From positions 62,001 through 126,000 of the forward strand of contig JALIHJ010000020.1 in the NCBI GenBank assembly GCA_022984795.1: a stretch of 64,000 nucleotides of DNA, written 5' to 3'. The translations under genes and the position numbers were made by a program. Below are positions 37,489-46,097 of the stretch, piece by piece. The notes under the pieces are model-generated. The model saw only the letters and a list, made by a program, of their open reading frames with translations, was not told where the DNA came from and made no database searches. Each line of letters begins with the position of its first letter. Within the stretch, counting starts at the first letter, position 1. Source of the stretch: Fabrea salina (lineage: Eukaryota; Ciliophora; Heterotrichea; Heterotrichida; Fabreidae).

Positions 37489-38010
37489 ATGAATTCTGAA
37501 AGGCTAACTTTGATATCAGCAGAAGGAGAGAACTTTTACGTGCCTCCAGACATACTAGAATTGTCAGAGGTACTTAAAGGTGAGTTTTAGTTAGAAATGC
37601 CTAACATTGAAGAAGAAATTCACTTGTACGCACTCAACCTGGACTCAGGCACCCTTTCGATGATACTTGAATACTTAAAGCACCACAACTACAACCCAAC
37701 TAGGGTTGAAAAAGGGTGTTTGTCCAAAACAAGCCTAGGCAAGCTTGTAGAAGACGAATGGGACTTAGAGTTTATATACGGAATTAGTGAAGAGAACTTG
37801 GTAAAGCTTATGCTGGGCTGTCAAAAACTTGACTTAAGAGACCTGCTGACTTTGGCTTACCTCAGAGTTGCTTCTTCGCTAGCTGGCAAAGACACTGGAC
37901 AGCTTTCCCAAGAGTACCAAGTGCTGCTTTCAAAAGACAGCCACTACGAAGAAACCCTAAAGCTCTCGAACGAGTGGATTCTTGAGGAACATAATAAATA
38001 TGGGAATTGA
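37489..38010 (+). CDS. SKP1: SKP1, SCF ubiquitin-ligase adaptor, one 15-nt intron
   Basis: 168 aa from exons 37489-37579 and 37595-38010. The BTB/POZ-type N-terminus starts MNSERLTLISAEGENFYVP and continues LSEVLKEMPN across the splice. The C-terminal F-box-binding helices (about 110-160) follow the SKP1 order LLxLTCxxVA as LLTLAYLRVASSLAGK, ending near NEWILEE, which parallels the human NQWCEEK end. SKP1 links F-box proteins to cullin-1. Oddities: the apparent stop is TGA, and the last 11 nt overlap the next start (ATGGGAATTGA). Reading TGA through would end three codons later at TAA. Confidence 0.88.
37580..37594 (+). other. 15-nt intron in SKP1
   Basis: GTGAGTTTTAGTTAG, phase 1 (G|AA). 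It is the only one of the six that starts GTGA, and it holds two possible TAG acceptors; the second gives a frame that continues SKP1. Retention gives an in-frame TAG. Confidence 0.9.
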
Positions 38011-39544
38011 AAGCATTAAAGAAATATACAAAAGTTGGAGCATCAGGGCCCAGCTAGAAATCTTCTTTGTACTGACAGCGTTTATCTTTACAGCAATAAT
38101 ACTGGGGATGACCAGAATAGAACTTGACTACTTAAGAGACGTAGTTCTTGGCGAGGCCAATACAGTTACTTACAACCAATACGAGTTCCACGCTAAAGCC
38201 ATTGCTAAAGAACTGGCAGGCGAAGCAGAGGAGTTCCTTAAGTCTGCTATGAACTATGTGTCATTCCAAAGAGATCTGACTGCTTTAATGGCAGAGGGTC
38301 CCGCAATTCCTGCAGGCACTGTGCACATACACAACGAAATCCCTGCAAGTGATTTTGACGAAGGAACCACTAGTACTTCTAAGTACGGAGTGTTTTTTTG
38401 CAGAAATGAAATAAGTCCCCGGGGCGAGGACTTAATGAACAAAGTGGTAGCTATGGACAAAGTTTGGACTAAAGGACAACCTCACTATGTAGAGTTGATT
38501 TACAGCGGGTTCGAACAGGATGAACTGTTTTACTACTACAAAGGAGAAGAGTTTAAGGACGAAAACTACTCCCCCTTAGTAAGGGAGTGGTACTACAAAG
38601 CTTATGAACAAGCTGGCTCCAACCAAAGTATCATTATGACTGAACCTTATAAAGACGCCCTCACTGGCAAGTTCCTAATCTCAGTTTCTGAAGCCATAGT
38701 TGCAAACAGCCAAACTATAGGCGTCACTTCTATAGACATTTCACTTGAGTTCTTAAGCAACGAGTTCTCAAGTATCAAGTTTCTGGAAACAGGGTTTGCT
38801 TTGTTAGTAAGTAAGTCGGGACTAGTGGTGGCGCGTCCTGAATTCTGGACCCAAGAAGAAGAGACTGTTAGAATCTACGATGAGGACATAACCGGGATCT
38901 CTGAAAGTATCTGGGAAAGCATTAGAGCAGATGAAGATCTTGAAAAGCGATACGATTACACTGGAACTGAAGGAAAGTTTTGGATGTGCTACAAAAACTC
39001 TGTGAGGCCTTACTTAACCAATTCAAACGTAACTCACTATGCGATGGTTTGCTTTAACGAAGCAGAAGCAGAGAAACCAATAGACACTATTAGCGAAAGT
39101 TTTTCAGACACCTACACTCTGATATTTTGGGTGGTTGTGGGAATTGGGCTGCTTGTATTTATACTGATAGTGGTGCTGATTTACATCTACTCCAAAAGTT
39201 TAGGGAAAGACTTAAGGATTATCGAAAGGACCTTGGACAGAATAGCTATGCGGGGTTTGTTTGTTGATATTACAAAAGAAGTCCACAACTACTACGAGTT
39301 GCCCTACGCAGAAAAGAACATGAAGGAGTTAGTGGTTTCTCTTGAAGAAAAAATACATGACATCAAAAGTTTTGAGCACAGGTTCATTCGGTTTTACTGG
39401 GGCCCTACAAGGCCTAACGATGAGTTACTTCACGACAGGTGGCTTTATAGAGGGTATGCTGTGAACTCAGATAAGCCCAGGTTTGAAGGTTTAAGGGAAG
39501 TAATAGCTGAGTTAAACACTCAGCCTGGAGAACTTGTTAAGTAG
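38000..39544 (+). CDS. Membrane protein with extracellular Cache-type sensor domain
   Basis: 514 aa from ATG 38000 (AATAAATATGGGAATTG). Earlier in-frame codons lie inside SKP1. One span near residues 22-44 (IFFVLTAFIFTAIILGM) and a second around 375-400 (TLIFWVVVGIGLLVFILIVVLIYIY) bracket a large extracellular domain with dCache hallmarks: YSPLVREWYYKAYE, SIIMTEPYKDALTGKFLISVSEAI, GVTSIDISLEFL and LVSKSGLVVARPEF. The cytosolic tail (about 100 residues) has no kinase or cyclase domain. It could sense small molecules and signal through a partner. Ciliates have many such receptor-like proteins. Confidence 0.85.
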   Translation: MGIESIKEIYKSWSIRAQLEIFFVLTAFIFTAIILGMTRIELDYLRDVVLGEANTVTYNQYEFHAKAIAKELAGEAEEFLKSAMNYVSFQRDLTALMAEGPAIPAGTVHIHNEIPASDFDEGTTSTSKYGVFFCRNEISPRGEDLMNKVVAMDKVWTKGQPHYVELIYSGFEQDELFYYYKGEEFKDENYSPLVREWYYKAYEQAGSNQSIIMTEPYKDALTGKFLISVSEAIVANSQTIGVTSIDISLEFLSNEFSSIKFLETGFALLVSKSGLVVARPEFWTQEEETVRIYDEDITGISESIWESIRADEDLEKRYDYTGTEGKFWMCYKNSVRPYLTNSNVTHYAMVCFNEAEAEKPIDTISESFSDTYTLIFWVVVGIGLLVFILIVVLIYIYSKSLGKDLRIIERTLDRIAMRGLFVDITKEVHNYYELPYAEKNMKELVVSLEEKIHDIKSFEHRFIRFYWGPTRPNDELLHDRWLYRGYAVNSDKPRFEGLREVIAELNTQPGELVK

Positions 39545-39548
39545 TGTA

Positions 39549-41162
39549 TTAGTTATGTAAGTGTTTGGTAATGACAAAGAGTAAGTAGTAAGCTCGGCAG
39601 TTTATGAAGTCTAGCAGTTTGGGTTTTGACTCATTAAGTTGGGTTTGCTTTTGTAGTGACTTGGCTGCTTTTTCGAGTAAGTCTAAGTCATCTTTTAAGT
39701 TCCAGTCATGGAAAGGCTTGACTCCGCAGCTTTCTAAGAGTTTCTTGCGTTTTTCGTAGGGGTGTTTATTGAAGTCTAGGAGTACTTTTCTCAAACTAGT
39801 TAAAGCTTTTGACTCCTGGGTTCTGGAGTCTTCGGAGGTTTCAGACTTAACTGGTTGGTTTAAGTTTAGGTTCCTCAAAGGCTGTGCTTGCTGAAGGTGT
39901 TTCAAGAATTCTTTTTGGTAGGTTTTGTTTAAGTTGATGTTTTCTAGAAAAGAAAAAGACTCTAAAGGGTTGCTAGGGAGTAGTTCGTAGCGTTTAGTTT
40001 TAACTTCTTCGTTTCCAAGCGTTTTTTCTAGGTACTCACCGGCAGTTTGAGTAGGAACTTTGAACTTTTTAATTTCTTTGCTTTCAAAGTACTGTTTGAG
40101 TTGGAACTTAGGTTTGGGGGAACTGAACTCTAAGTTCTTTTCGGACTCTTCGAAGTTCTTTAGTAACTCAGGAAACTCGTTTCTTAAATACATTCTGCTT
40201 TCATAAGTAGTTCCGAAAAGTTCGTTTGACCACTTAACTAAGTAAAACCTGCATTTAAACTTTTCTTTTTTTTCTAAGATTTCCATCGGAGTGGGTTTTT
40301 CGTAGGTAATTTTTTGGTGGTTAACTTTGATTTGGTTTTTCTTAGCCCAAGTCACGTACTGTGGTGAAAAAGCTTTGTACTTAACTAGAATTCTGTTGTT
40401 TTGGTCTTCTTTGGCGTAAACGTACTCTATTTGTTTGTTGGAGCACATGCAAACTGAACACACTGTACTGAAAGGGTTTGCGTTAAGTTCGGTTTGGCAT
40501 TCTTGATGGAATGTGAGTAAGCATCTACTACAAGTTATTTTTTGGCCGAGAAAAGGTTTCCAGCAACTCTAAATAAAACTTACAGTGCACTTTTCTTGGC
40601 ACTTTGAACAGATTCTTTTGGTTGTGAACTTTTGAATGCAATTACTGTGGAAAGACCTGGTGCACACTAAGCACTCATCAAGTGTTCCTTTAGTTTTAAG
40701 GCACAAAAAACACTTTTTTGTGTTAAAAGTGTTGTATTTAAACTTGGGTTTTTGTTTGATTGGAGTTTCATCAAGCTTTAGTTTTTTATGGGGCTCTAAA
40801 CTAAAGATGACTTCTCGGCTTCTTTTTTGTCCTTCGCTTAAAATCTGGAAAGTCTTTTCGCAGCCCCTGCACCTCCATTCTCGGACTTGGAGTCCTGTGA
40901 GTTCTTTGAGCACGCATTTCTTATGGGCAATTAAATTGCAATCTTTGCATTTTCTCATGTTTGATGGGATTCCTTTTTCACTGCACAGTCTACATATTTG
41001 AGGCTTTACTTGGCTGGCCACTGAACGACTCAGTAACGTTTCTTCATAACTGCCTCTTACAAACTTGTGTGAACTTGAAAAACTATCTTCACTAGACTCA
41101 GAAACTTTAGGCACATCTTCAATGTGAAACCAACACTCGATTTTCATATTATAATAGTCCAT
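39549..41162 (-). CDS. PHD-finger/double-chromodomain protein, one 15-nt intron, no helicase
   Basis: 532 aa from exons 41162-40584 and 40568-39549. It has three Cys-rich PHD-like fingers: about 55-105 (ICRLCSEKG, CKDCNLIAHKKC, WRCRGC), about 150-193 (KCFLCLKTKG, CLVCTRSFHSNC, CSKCQEKC) and about 195-235 (SCWKPF, CSRCLLTFHQEC, CSVCMC). The last is completed only after splicing. Two chromodomain-like segments follow (YVYAKEDQNNRILVKYK and FYLVKWSNELFGTTYESRMY). This is the order found at the N-terminus of CHD remodellers, but the SNF2 ATPase is absent and the C-terminus is unrelated helical sequence. Likely a histone-tail reader. A second ATG at 41147 in the TATAATATG context may be the true start. 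Confidence 0.82.
40569..40583 (-). other. 15-nt intron in the PHD/chromodomain gene
   Basis: Sense strand GTAAGTTTTATTTAG, phase 0 (ACT|AGT). Retention gives an in-frame TAG. Splicing adds residues SCWKPFLGQKITCSRC that complete the third PHD finger. Confidence 0.93.
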
Positions 41163-41211
41163 TTGTGAGAATTCCAGAATCGTTCAAACTAACACAAGTT
41201 TCTTATAATTA

Positions 41212-42216
41212 ATGGAACTAGGAGGTTCAACAAACCTTCACCAGCGATGCAGTTACAGCGGACGGAAAATGCAGGCGGTGCAGTCTTCAAGTTCAAGTTC
41301 ACTCAGTTTAGAAACTGAGTCAGACCTAGACGAGCCCCCGGAGACTTCCCCAGTTATCATTCCGACAATGATTCGCAAAGTCACTTGCAATTTTTTTACG
41401 CTTGACGAATGCTGTGAAAAACACCCTAACCCTCCCCCCAAAGTGCGCGTGGCAAAGTCACCTGGAGAGCACCTGTTTTTGAACAGGGCCCTGGACTTCC
41501 TGAGCAACATTAAAACTGAACAAGACAGTGGCCACGCTTCGCCTCCCAAGTCTAACTGCTCCCGGGAGTGGGTCACCTCTTCCGGCTCAGTGGCTCGCTC
41601 TTACAAGGAGTCACTTAGTAAGCCTGCCTCTTCCGTATCCTCTGTAGATCTCTGCGACGTGCCTTCGTATATCCAGGACTGTGCGCTTAAAGACTACTTG
41701 AACAAAGAGTTCTTGGAACGCCACCCGCAGTTGCAGCCCAGACTCACTCTTAGCAAAATTGTGAACTTGCGAGAAGAGCTTATTTTGAAGTTCTGCAAAG
41801 ACATGGACTTGGAAGCCTGCACAGTGGCTTTGGCCTGGAACTGCTTTCATAGACTCCTTGCCAAAAACTTAGTTGTGAAGCAAAACAGGAAACTCTATTC
41901 TGCTGCTTGCCTGTTGCTGGCTTTTAAGTTCATGGAAGAAACGCATTCAGAAGACTCAAAGGCGCGTATGCGCTATTTAATCAAAGCCCTTTACAGACTG
42001 GATAAGAAGAGGATCATTGAGGCGAAGGATATTTTAAGGGCTGAGTTCAAAGTTTACTCCTATTTGGACTTTTGTTTGTTCGTAAACATAGAAGACTACC
42101 AGTCGGACTTCTTGCATACGCTTGACAGGATTGGAAACACCCCCGTTAAGTACTTGGGAGAAGTTGCTTTTGAAGGCTCGGGATTGTTGTTGCCTTATAA
42201 GTATTATTCATGTTAA
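41212..42216 (+). CDS. CABLES-like cyclin-fold protein
   Basis: 334 aa. Residues 1-140 are Ser/Pro-rich and disordered, with KVRVAKSPGEHLFL and NRALDFLSNI motifs. The C-terminal 190 residues resemble the cyclin-box domain of CABLES1/2 (CDK5 and ABL1 enzyme substrate): DYLNKEFLERHPQL, TLSKIVNLREELILKF, ACTVALAWNCFHRLLAKNLVVKQNRKLYSAACLLLAFKF, and a long ILRAEFKVYSYLDFCLF ending. The family text is LNKQFRERFPHIxLTLSKIRSLKREM... and VKxxNRKLxAGACVLLAAKI, a good match. CABLES proteins link CDKs to kinases. Finding it in a ciliate suggests an ancient cyclin subfamily. Confidence 0.8.
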   Translation: MELGGSTNLHQRCSYSGRKMQAVQSSSSSSLSLETESDLDEPPETSPVIIPTMIRKVTCNFFTLDECCEKHPNPPPKVRVAKSPGEHLFLNRALDFLSNIKTEQDSGHASPPKSNCSREWVTSSGSVARSYKESLSKPASSVSSVDLCDVPSYIQDCALKDYLNKEFLERHPQLQPRLTLSKIVNLREELILKFCKDMDLEACTVALAWNCFHRLLAKNLVVKQNRKLYSAACLLLAFKFMEETHSEDSKARMRYLIKALYRLDKKRIIEAKDILRAEFKVYSYLDFCLFVNIEDYQSDFLHTLDRIGNTPVKYLGEVAFEGSGLLLPYKYYSC

Positions 42217-42247
42217 GGCTTAAATGGTATAATAGGATTCCACCAAT

Positions 42248-43495
42248 ATGAACGATTTGGAACTCATAGACGACGGAGACGAGTTCTTCGAAAGGCTTTG
42301 GAAAATGATAGACGAGTCTAAGGTTTGCTGCTGGGTGTTGACTTACCACATGGTTGACAACTACATTGCAAACGAAACCCTTAAAAAGCTTGAAGAAGCT
42401 GCAAAAAGAGGAGTTAGCGTAGTGCTTTTTGTGGACTGGCTTAACTACTACGCCGACAAAGACTTAGTTAAACGACTAGAGGAAGCTGGAGGACTAGTTA
42501 GGCCTCTGAACCCTATGGACCCCTTTCAGCGCTTCAAGCAAAACTTAGATATTCTAAGCAGAGACGTGTTTGAAAGGTACCACCAAAAACTTTTCTTAAT
42601 TGACGAAAATGTAATAGTGGGCTCGGCCAACCTAGACAGCGACTACGCTTCTTCTAAGTACGGGTACTCTAAGTTTTACGACTTGAACATAATCATCAAA
42701 GGCAAGTGCGTGAACGAGTCTTTAACTGTGTTTGAAAACATTGCAGAAAGATACAACTACCCACTGACTGTTCCAGTGCTCAAGGACACAGAAGACCCCT
42801 CCGTAGAAATACTAGTTTCAGAACCTAACTACCTAAGGTTCGACATCCAGGAAATAGTTCTGGAGATGATCAGCAAAGCCCAAACAAGGATAATCCTTCT
42901 CCACGGGTACTACGTCTACATTCCTAAAATAATCGAAGCCCTTGAAAAGGCCATAGCCCGGGGAGTCAAAGTAGAGATGATCACCTCTAAGTTAAGAGAC
43001 CAACCTGTTTACAAGCACTTTGAAAACTCTTGGCTCACAAAGCACCTAAGGGACATGGGCGTTGAGGTGTACGAGTACACACCCAAAGTTTTACACATGA
43101 AAGCTTACTTGTGTGACGACGAAATAACGGTAGGTTCTTTTAACAACGACAAGTGGAGTTGGGGACTCAACAACGAACTGAACCTTTACATTACAGACCC
43201 CAGACTGACTCAGAAGCTAGTTCCAGTAATTGAGCAAATCAAACTTAAAAGCCAAAAAGTCCAAAACAACCCTTTGCCTCTCTGGAAAAAGAGTTTGATA
43301 AGGTTCTGGGAAGTTTTTCTGTACCTTTCAGAAGTAGTGATGGACAGGAGGAAGTACTACAAAAAGCACTTTGTCCAGGCTTTCTTCTTAGACCCCAACA
43401 CAACTTATGAACAAAAATATCAACACCACCTTGAAAAAACCAAACACCGGGAAAGCAAAAGTTTCAGAAGACTTTTAGCTGATTCTTATGCTTGA
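42248..43495 (+). CDS. PLD superfamily phosphatidyltransferase, cardiolipin-synthase-like
   Basis: 415 aa with two HKD motifs: H112-K114-D119 (YHQKLFLIDENVIVGSAN) and H283-K285-D290 (HMKAYLCDDEITVGSFN). The spacing and the GSxN/GSFN endings match bacterial-type cardiolipin synthase/PLD-like enzymes, not eukaryotic PLD (no PX-PH). No clear membrane segments. The natural substrate is likely phosphatidylglycerol or another phospholipid (family inference). The stop is TGA, followed two codons later by an in-frame TAA (43499-43501), so the true end may be two codons longer. Confidence 0.9.
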   Translation: MNDLELIDDGDEFFERLWKMIDESKVCCWVLTYHMVDNYIANETLKKLEEAAKRGVSVVLFVDWLNYYADKDLVKRLEEAGGLVRPLNPMDPFQRFKQNLDILSRDVFERYHQKLFLIDENVIVGSANLDSDYASSKYGYSKFYDLNIIIKGKCVNESLTVFENIAERYNYPLTVPVLKDTEDPSVEILVSEPNYLRFDIQEIVLEMISKAQTRIILLHGYYVYIPKIIEALEKAIARGVKVEMITSKLRDQPVYKHFENSWLTKHLRDMGVEVYEYTPKVLHMKAYLCDDEITVGSFNNDKWSWGLNNELNLYITDPRLTQKLVPVIEQIKLKSQKVQNNPLPLWKKSLIRFWEVFLYLSEVVMDRRKYYKKHFVQAFFLDPNTTYEQKYQHHLEKTKHRESKSFRRLLADSYA

Positions 43496-43508
43496 GAGTA
43501 ACTAATAA

Positions 43509-44336
43509 ATGGCACTTCCAGAATACTTCAATCTAGCAGGCATGTGGGCAGGACTCCTTGGAGCTGCCGGCTTTGGACTCTACCAGTCACTTTTCACAGT
43601 TGACGCAGGACACAGAGGCATCATATACAACCGCATTACTGGAGTTAACGAGAACAAAATCTTCATTGAAGGGACTCACTTCAAACTCCCATTTTTGGAC
43701 CGTCCGATTGTTTATGATGTACGCACTCACCCTAGACAAATAAGTTCCTTAACTGGCACAAAAGACTTGCAGATGGTGAATGTGTCTTTGCGTGTGTTAT
43801 CACGTCCTAGTGTGCAAGAACTCCCCACCATTTATAGGACTTTGGGCAAAAATTACGACGAACGTGTGCTTCCTAGTATTGTTAACGAAGTCCTCAAAGC
43901 TACAGTAGCTAAGTTCAACGCTGCACAACTACTGACTCAAAGAGAACAAGTTTCTCGAATGATCAGACAAAACCTTATCAGTAGGGCACGTGACTTCAAC
44001 ATCATTGTAGATGACGTGTCCATCACTCACTTAAGTTTTGGCAAAGAGTTCACAGAAGCCATTGAGTCGAAGCAAGTTGCAGCTCAGCAAGCTGAAAGAG
44101 CTAAGTACGTAGTGCTAAGTGCTGAGCAAGAAAAACTTGCTACTATCATCAAGGCTGAGGGAGAAACTAAAAGTGCCGAACTTATTGGTGCTGCCCTAGC
44201 AAACAACCCAGCTTACGTAAAACTCAAGAGGATCGAAACTGCACAAGAAATTGCATCCACACTGGGCAACTCAAGGAACCGCTTGCTGCTGGACTCCAAT
44301 AGTCTCCTCCTCAACATTAAAGAACTTCTTAGTTAA
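43509..44336 (+). CDS. PHB2: Prohibitin 2
   Basis: 275 aa. N-terminal membrane anchor (about 8-30) followed by the prohibitin/SPFH domain with family hallmarks: FTVDAGHRGIIYNRITGV, GTKDLQMVNVSLRVLSRPS, YDERVLPSIVNEVLKATVAKFNA and FTEAIESKQVAAQQAERAK. The GTHFKLPFLDRPIVYDVR block and the SGTK-like start match PHB2 rather than PHB1. PHB1/PHB2 form rings in the mitochondrial inner membrane that scaffold respiratory complexes and m-AAA proteases. The next gene starts 7 nt after the TAA. Confidence 0.95.
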   Translation: MALPEYFNLAGMWAGLLGAAGFGLYQSLFTVDAGHRGIIYNRITGVNENKIFIEGTHFKLPFLDRPIVYDVRTHPRQISSLTGTKDLQMVNVSLRVLSRPSVQELPTIYRTLGKNYDERVLPSIVNEVLKATVAKFNAAQLLTQREQVSRMIRQNLISRARDFNIIVDDVSITHLSFGKEFTEAIESKQVAAQQAERAKYVVLSAEQEKLATIIKAEGETKSAELIGAALANNPAYVKLKRIETAQEIASTLGNSRNRLLLDSNSLLLNIKELLS

Positions 44337-44343
44337 AGGATAA

Positions 44344-44892
44344 ATGGTGCTGGTACAGGACGTGATAAGGTTCTTGTTGAACCCTGTTGAAAAGACTTTT
44401 AGGAACTGGGAAAAGAGCCCAGGATTCAAAGGCAAGATGGGCAGGTGGCTTCGCATGGGAAGGGCCCCTCAAGGAGTAGTTGAAACTTGGGCCAAGACTT
44501 TGAACAATTGGTACATGATGCTTTACATGCTGACGCAACGTCCATGGGGCCCGCTTTACAAGAGAGTGCTTGAGTTCGATATGCACCCTTCTAAGTTTAC
44601 TTTTGTTTTTGCCAGACACAGGTGGATTTTGTTCTTCTGGTTAGGACACACTTTTGTGGATGACACTAACCACGCCAACATGATGGCTAAGAACCACGAC
44701 TACCTTCTGTACTACATCAACAAGTACAACCGTCAGTTCCCGCGCAACTCTTTGAACTGGCGTACTTCTGCGCACTACCTAGAGATCTCCCACATCTACA
44801 CTGTGGAGATGACTAAGAAGTACTTGGAGGTTGAAAAAGAAATGTGGGAAGAGCACCTTAGGCAGAAAGAACTTCGCCTAGAAAATAACTAA
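44344..44892 (+). CDS. Hypothetical protein, 182 aa, possible mitochondrial
   Basis: Not recognised. Basic N-terminus (VIRFLLNPVEKTFRNWEKSPGFKGKMGRWLRMG) rich in R/K with no acid cluster, compatible with a mitochondrial presequence or membrane-surface helix. Hydrophobic aromatic segment at about 90-105 (RHRWILFFWLGHTFVD). Many W, Y, H and R residues, as in ciliate-specific subunits of respiratory complexes. Start is only 7 nt from the PHB2 stop, and codon usage is like its neighbours. The mitochondrial guess rests on composition and proximity only. Confidence 0.7.
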   Translation: MVLVQDVIRFLLNPVEKTFRNWEKSPGFKGKMGRWLRMGRAPQGVVETWAKTLNNWYMMLYMLTQRPWGPLYKRVLEFDMHPSKFTFVFARHRWILFFWLGHTFVDDTNHANMMAKNHDYLLYYINKYNRQFPRNSLNWRTSAHYLEISHIYTVEMTKKYLEVEKEMWEEHLRQKELRLENN

Positions 44893-44921
44893 GTAACCTT
44901 CAGCTTATTAAGTTTCATAAT

Positions 44922-45683
44922 ATGAAAATTTTAGAAGCAACTGTGTTTGGATGCAAAACTTTCCAGTTCATGACTTGGATATTTTGTTGGGACGCTCTGA
45001 GGTTCTTGTTTAAGTTAGTGTTTTTTATCTTGGGAGTAACTGAGTGGACCTATTACCTTCCGGTAGAAAATACACTTCCGAGTTTCCTTTTGGCTTTTGT
45101 GTTGCTTTTGGTTGTGGCCCTTGGTGTGAATGGCTACCGATACAACAGACCTAAACCATTACAGGTTTACCTTTGCTTAAGAACTGCTTTGGTAGTTGGA
45201 ATCCTTTTATGCGAAATTGTTAACCTTACAAGTGACTGCCAAAGAACAAAAGACCAAGCAGAGCACGACTCATACTTTGAAGAAGCAGCAGAAAGCTGTG
45301 ACACCGCCTACAGTGCATTTTTCAACATGATAGTGGAGTTACTTGTTGTGGCACTGGAAATTCACTTGACTCATATTATTTGGTCTTACATTCAGAAACT
45401 AAAAAGAGGGGACTTTGGCGAGCTGGGCCAGGCACCAGACCTCCAGGAACAAAACATACTTAGAGAAGGACCTGTGTTTTCAATGGGACAACCAGTCATG
45501 GCAAGAAGTTACTCCCAAGCTGCAGAGGTCCCTGAAGTAGCAGTCGGACTCCCTCCTGCAAAGGACGCTGAAGACCAAGAACTAGCTCTTGCAGAACCCT
45601 ACAACCCCAATATCCAAGTTCTTGAAAGACCTCCTCCTGTTAATACCATCCCTGTGTTTGATTTCACTAAAGAAAACGAGTAG
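44922..45683 (+). CDS. Four-span membrane protein, unknown family
   Basis: 253 aa. Hydrophobic segments are seen near 13-37 (FQFMTWIFCWDALRFLFKLVFFILGV), 53-72 (LPSFLLAFVLLLVVALGVNGY), 85-105 (LCLRTALVVGILLCEIVNL) and 133-155 (FFNMIVELLVVALEIHLTHIIW), giving about four spans. The tail is cytosolic or luminal and Pro/Glu-rich (about 165-253). A Cys-bearing loop (CQRTKDQAEHDSYFEEAAESC) could hold a disulphide between spans 3 and 4. The topology resembles small MARVEL/tetraspan proteins but no signature supports that. Confidence 0.75.
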   Translation: MKILEATVFGCKTFQFMTWIFCWDALRFLFKLVFFILGVTEWTYYLPVENTLPSFLLAFVLLLVVALGVNGYRYNRPKPLQVYLCLRTALVVGILLCEIVNLTSDCQRTKDQAEHDSYFEEAAESCDTAYSAFFNMIVELLVVALEIHLTHIIWSYIQKLKRGDFGELGQAPDLQEQNILREGPVFSMGQPVMARSYSQAAEVPEVAVGLPPAKDAEDQELALAEPYNPNIQVLERPPPVNTIPVFDFTKENE

Positions 45684-45708
45684 TGTAAATACACCTAATT
45701 AGGTTAAA

Positions 45709-46095
45709 TTACTGGTTTTGCTCACAGTATGCAGACATCATTTCTACGAAGCTTTGGTAGTCAGATATAGAAAGAATCACATGCAAAAAAACAGCACAGT
45801 CTTCATCTTCTCTAGAGTGTTTCCTCAGTTCAGTGTAAAACTCTTCCACTGACAAGTTTTCGCTCTGGACAAGTTCTTCCAGTTTGCCTTCAAAAATTCT
45901 TTGAAACTCTTGATACGCAAGGGTGTGCTCTAACTTGTTTTCTTCTTCAGTAACTCTCATATGAGGTTTGAAGTGGTGTGCGTGCTTTTGTGCAAAGTTA
46001 TTAAACATATGTTCTCCTGTGCCTTCTTCGTCTCCGAAGTAAAAGTCTTCAATCTTCCGCATAGCCCGCTCCATTTTCTCTTGCACACTTGGCAT
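45709..46095 (-). CDS. ARL2BP/BART-domain protein
   Basis: 128 aa, matching the BART fold of ARL2-binding protein and CFAP36. The pattern is DFYFGDEEG, FNNFAQKHAHHF, then EENKLEHTLAYQEFQRIFEGKLEELVQ, then FLHVILSISDYQSFVEMMSAYCEQ. The human equivalents (EENKLIYTPIFNEYI and LLTFTDFLAFKEMFLDYR) align well. BART proteins bind ARL2/ARL3 GTPases and act at basal bodies and cilia. Its start is only 2 nt after the stop of the MFS gene on the same strand. Confidence 0.85.
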   Translation of the reverse strand: MPSVQEKMERAMRKIEDFYFGDEEGTGEHMFNNFAQKHAHHFKPHMRVTEEENKLEHTLAYQEFQRIFEGKLEELVQSENLSVEEFYTELRKHSREDEDCAVFLHVILSISDYQSFVEMMSAYCEQNQ

Positions 46096-46097
46096 TT

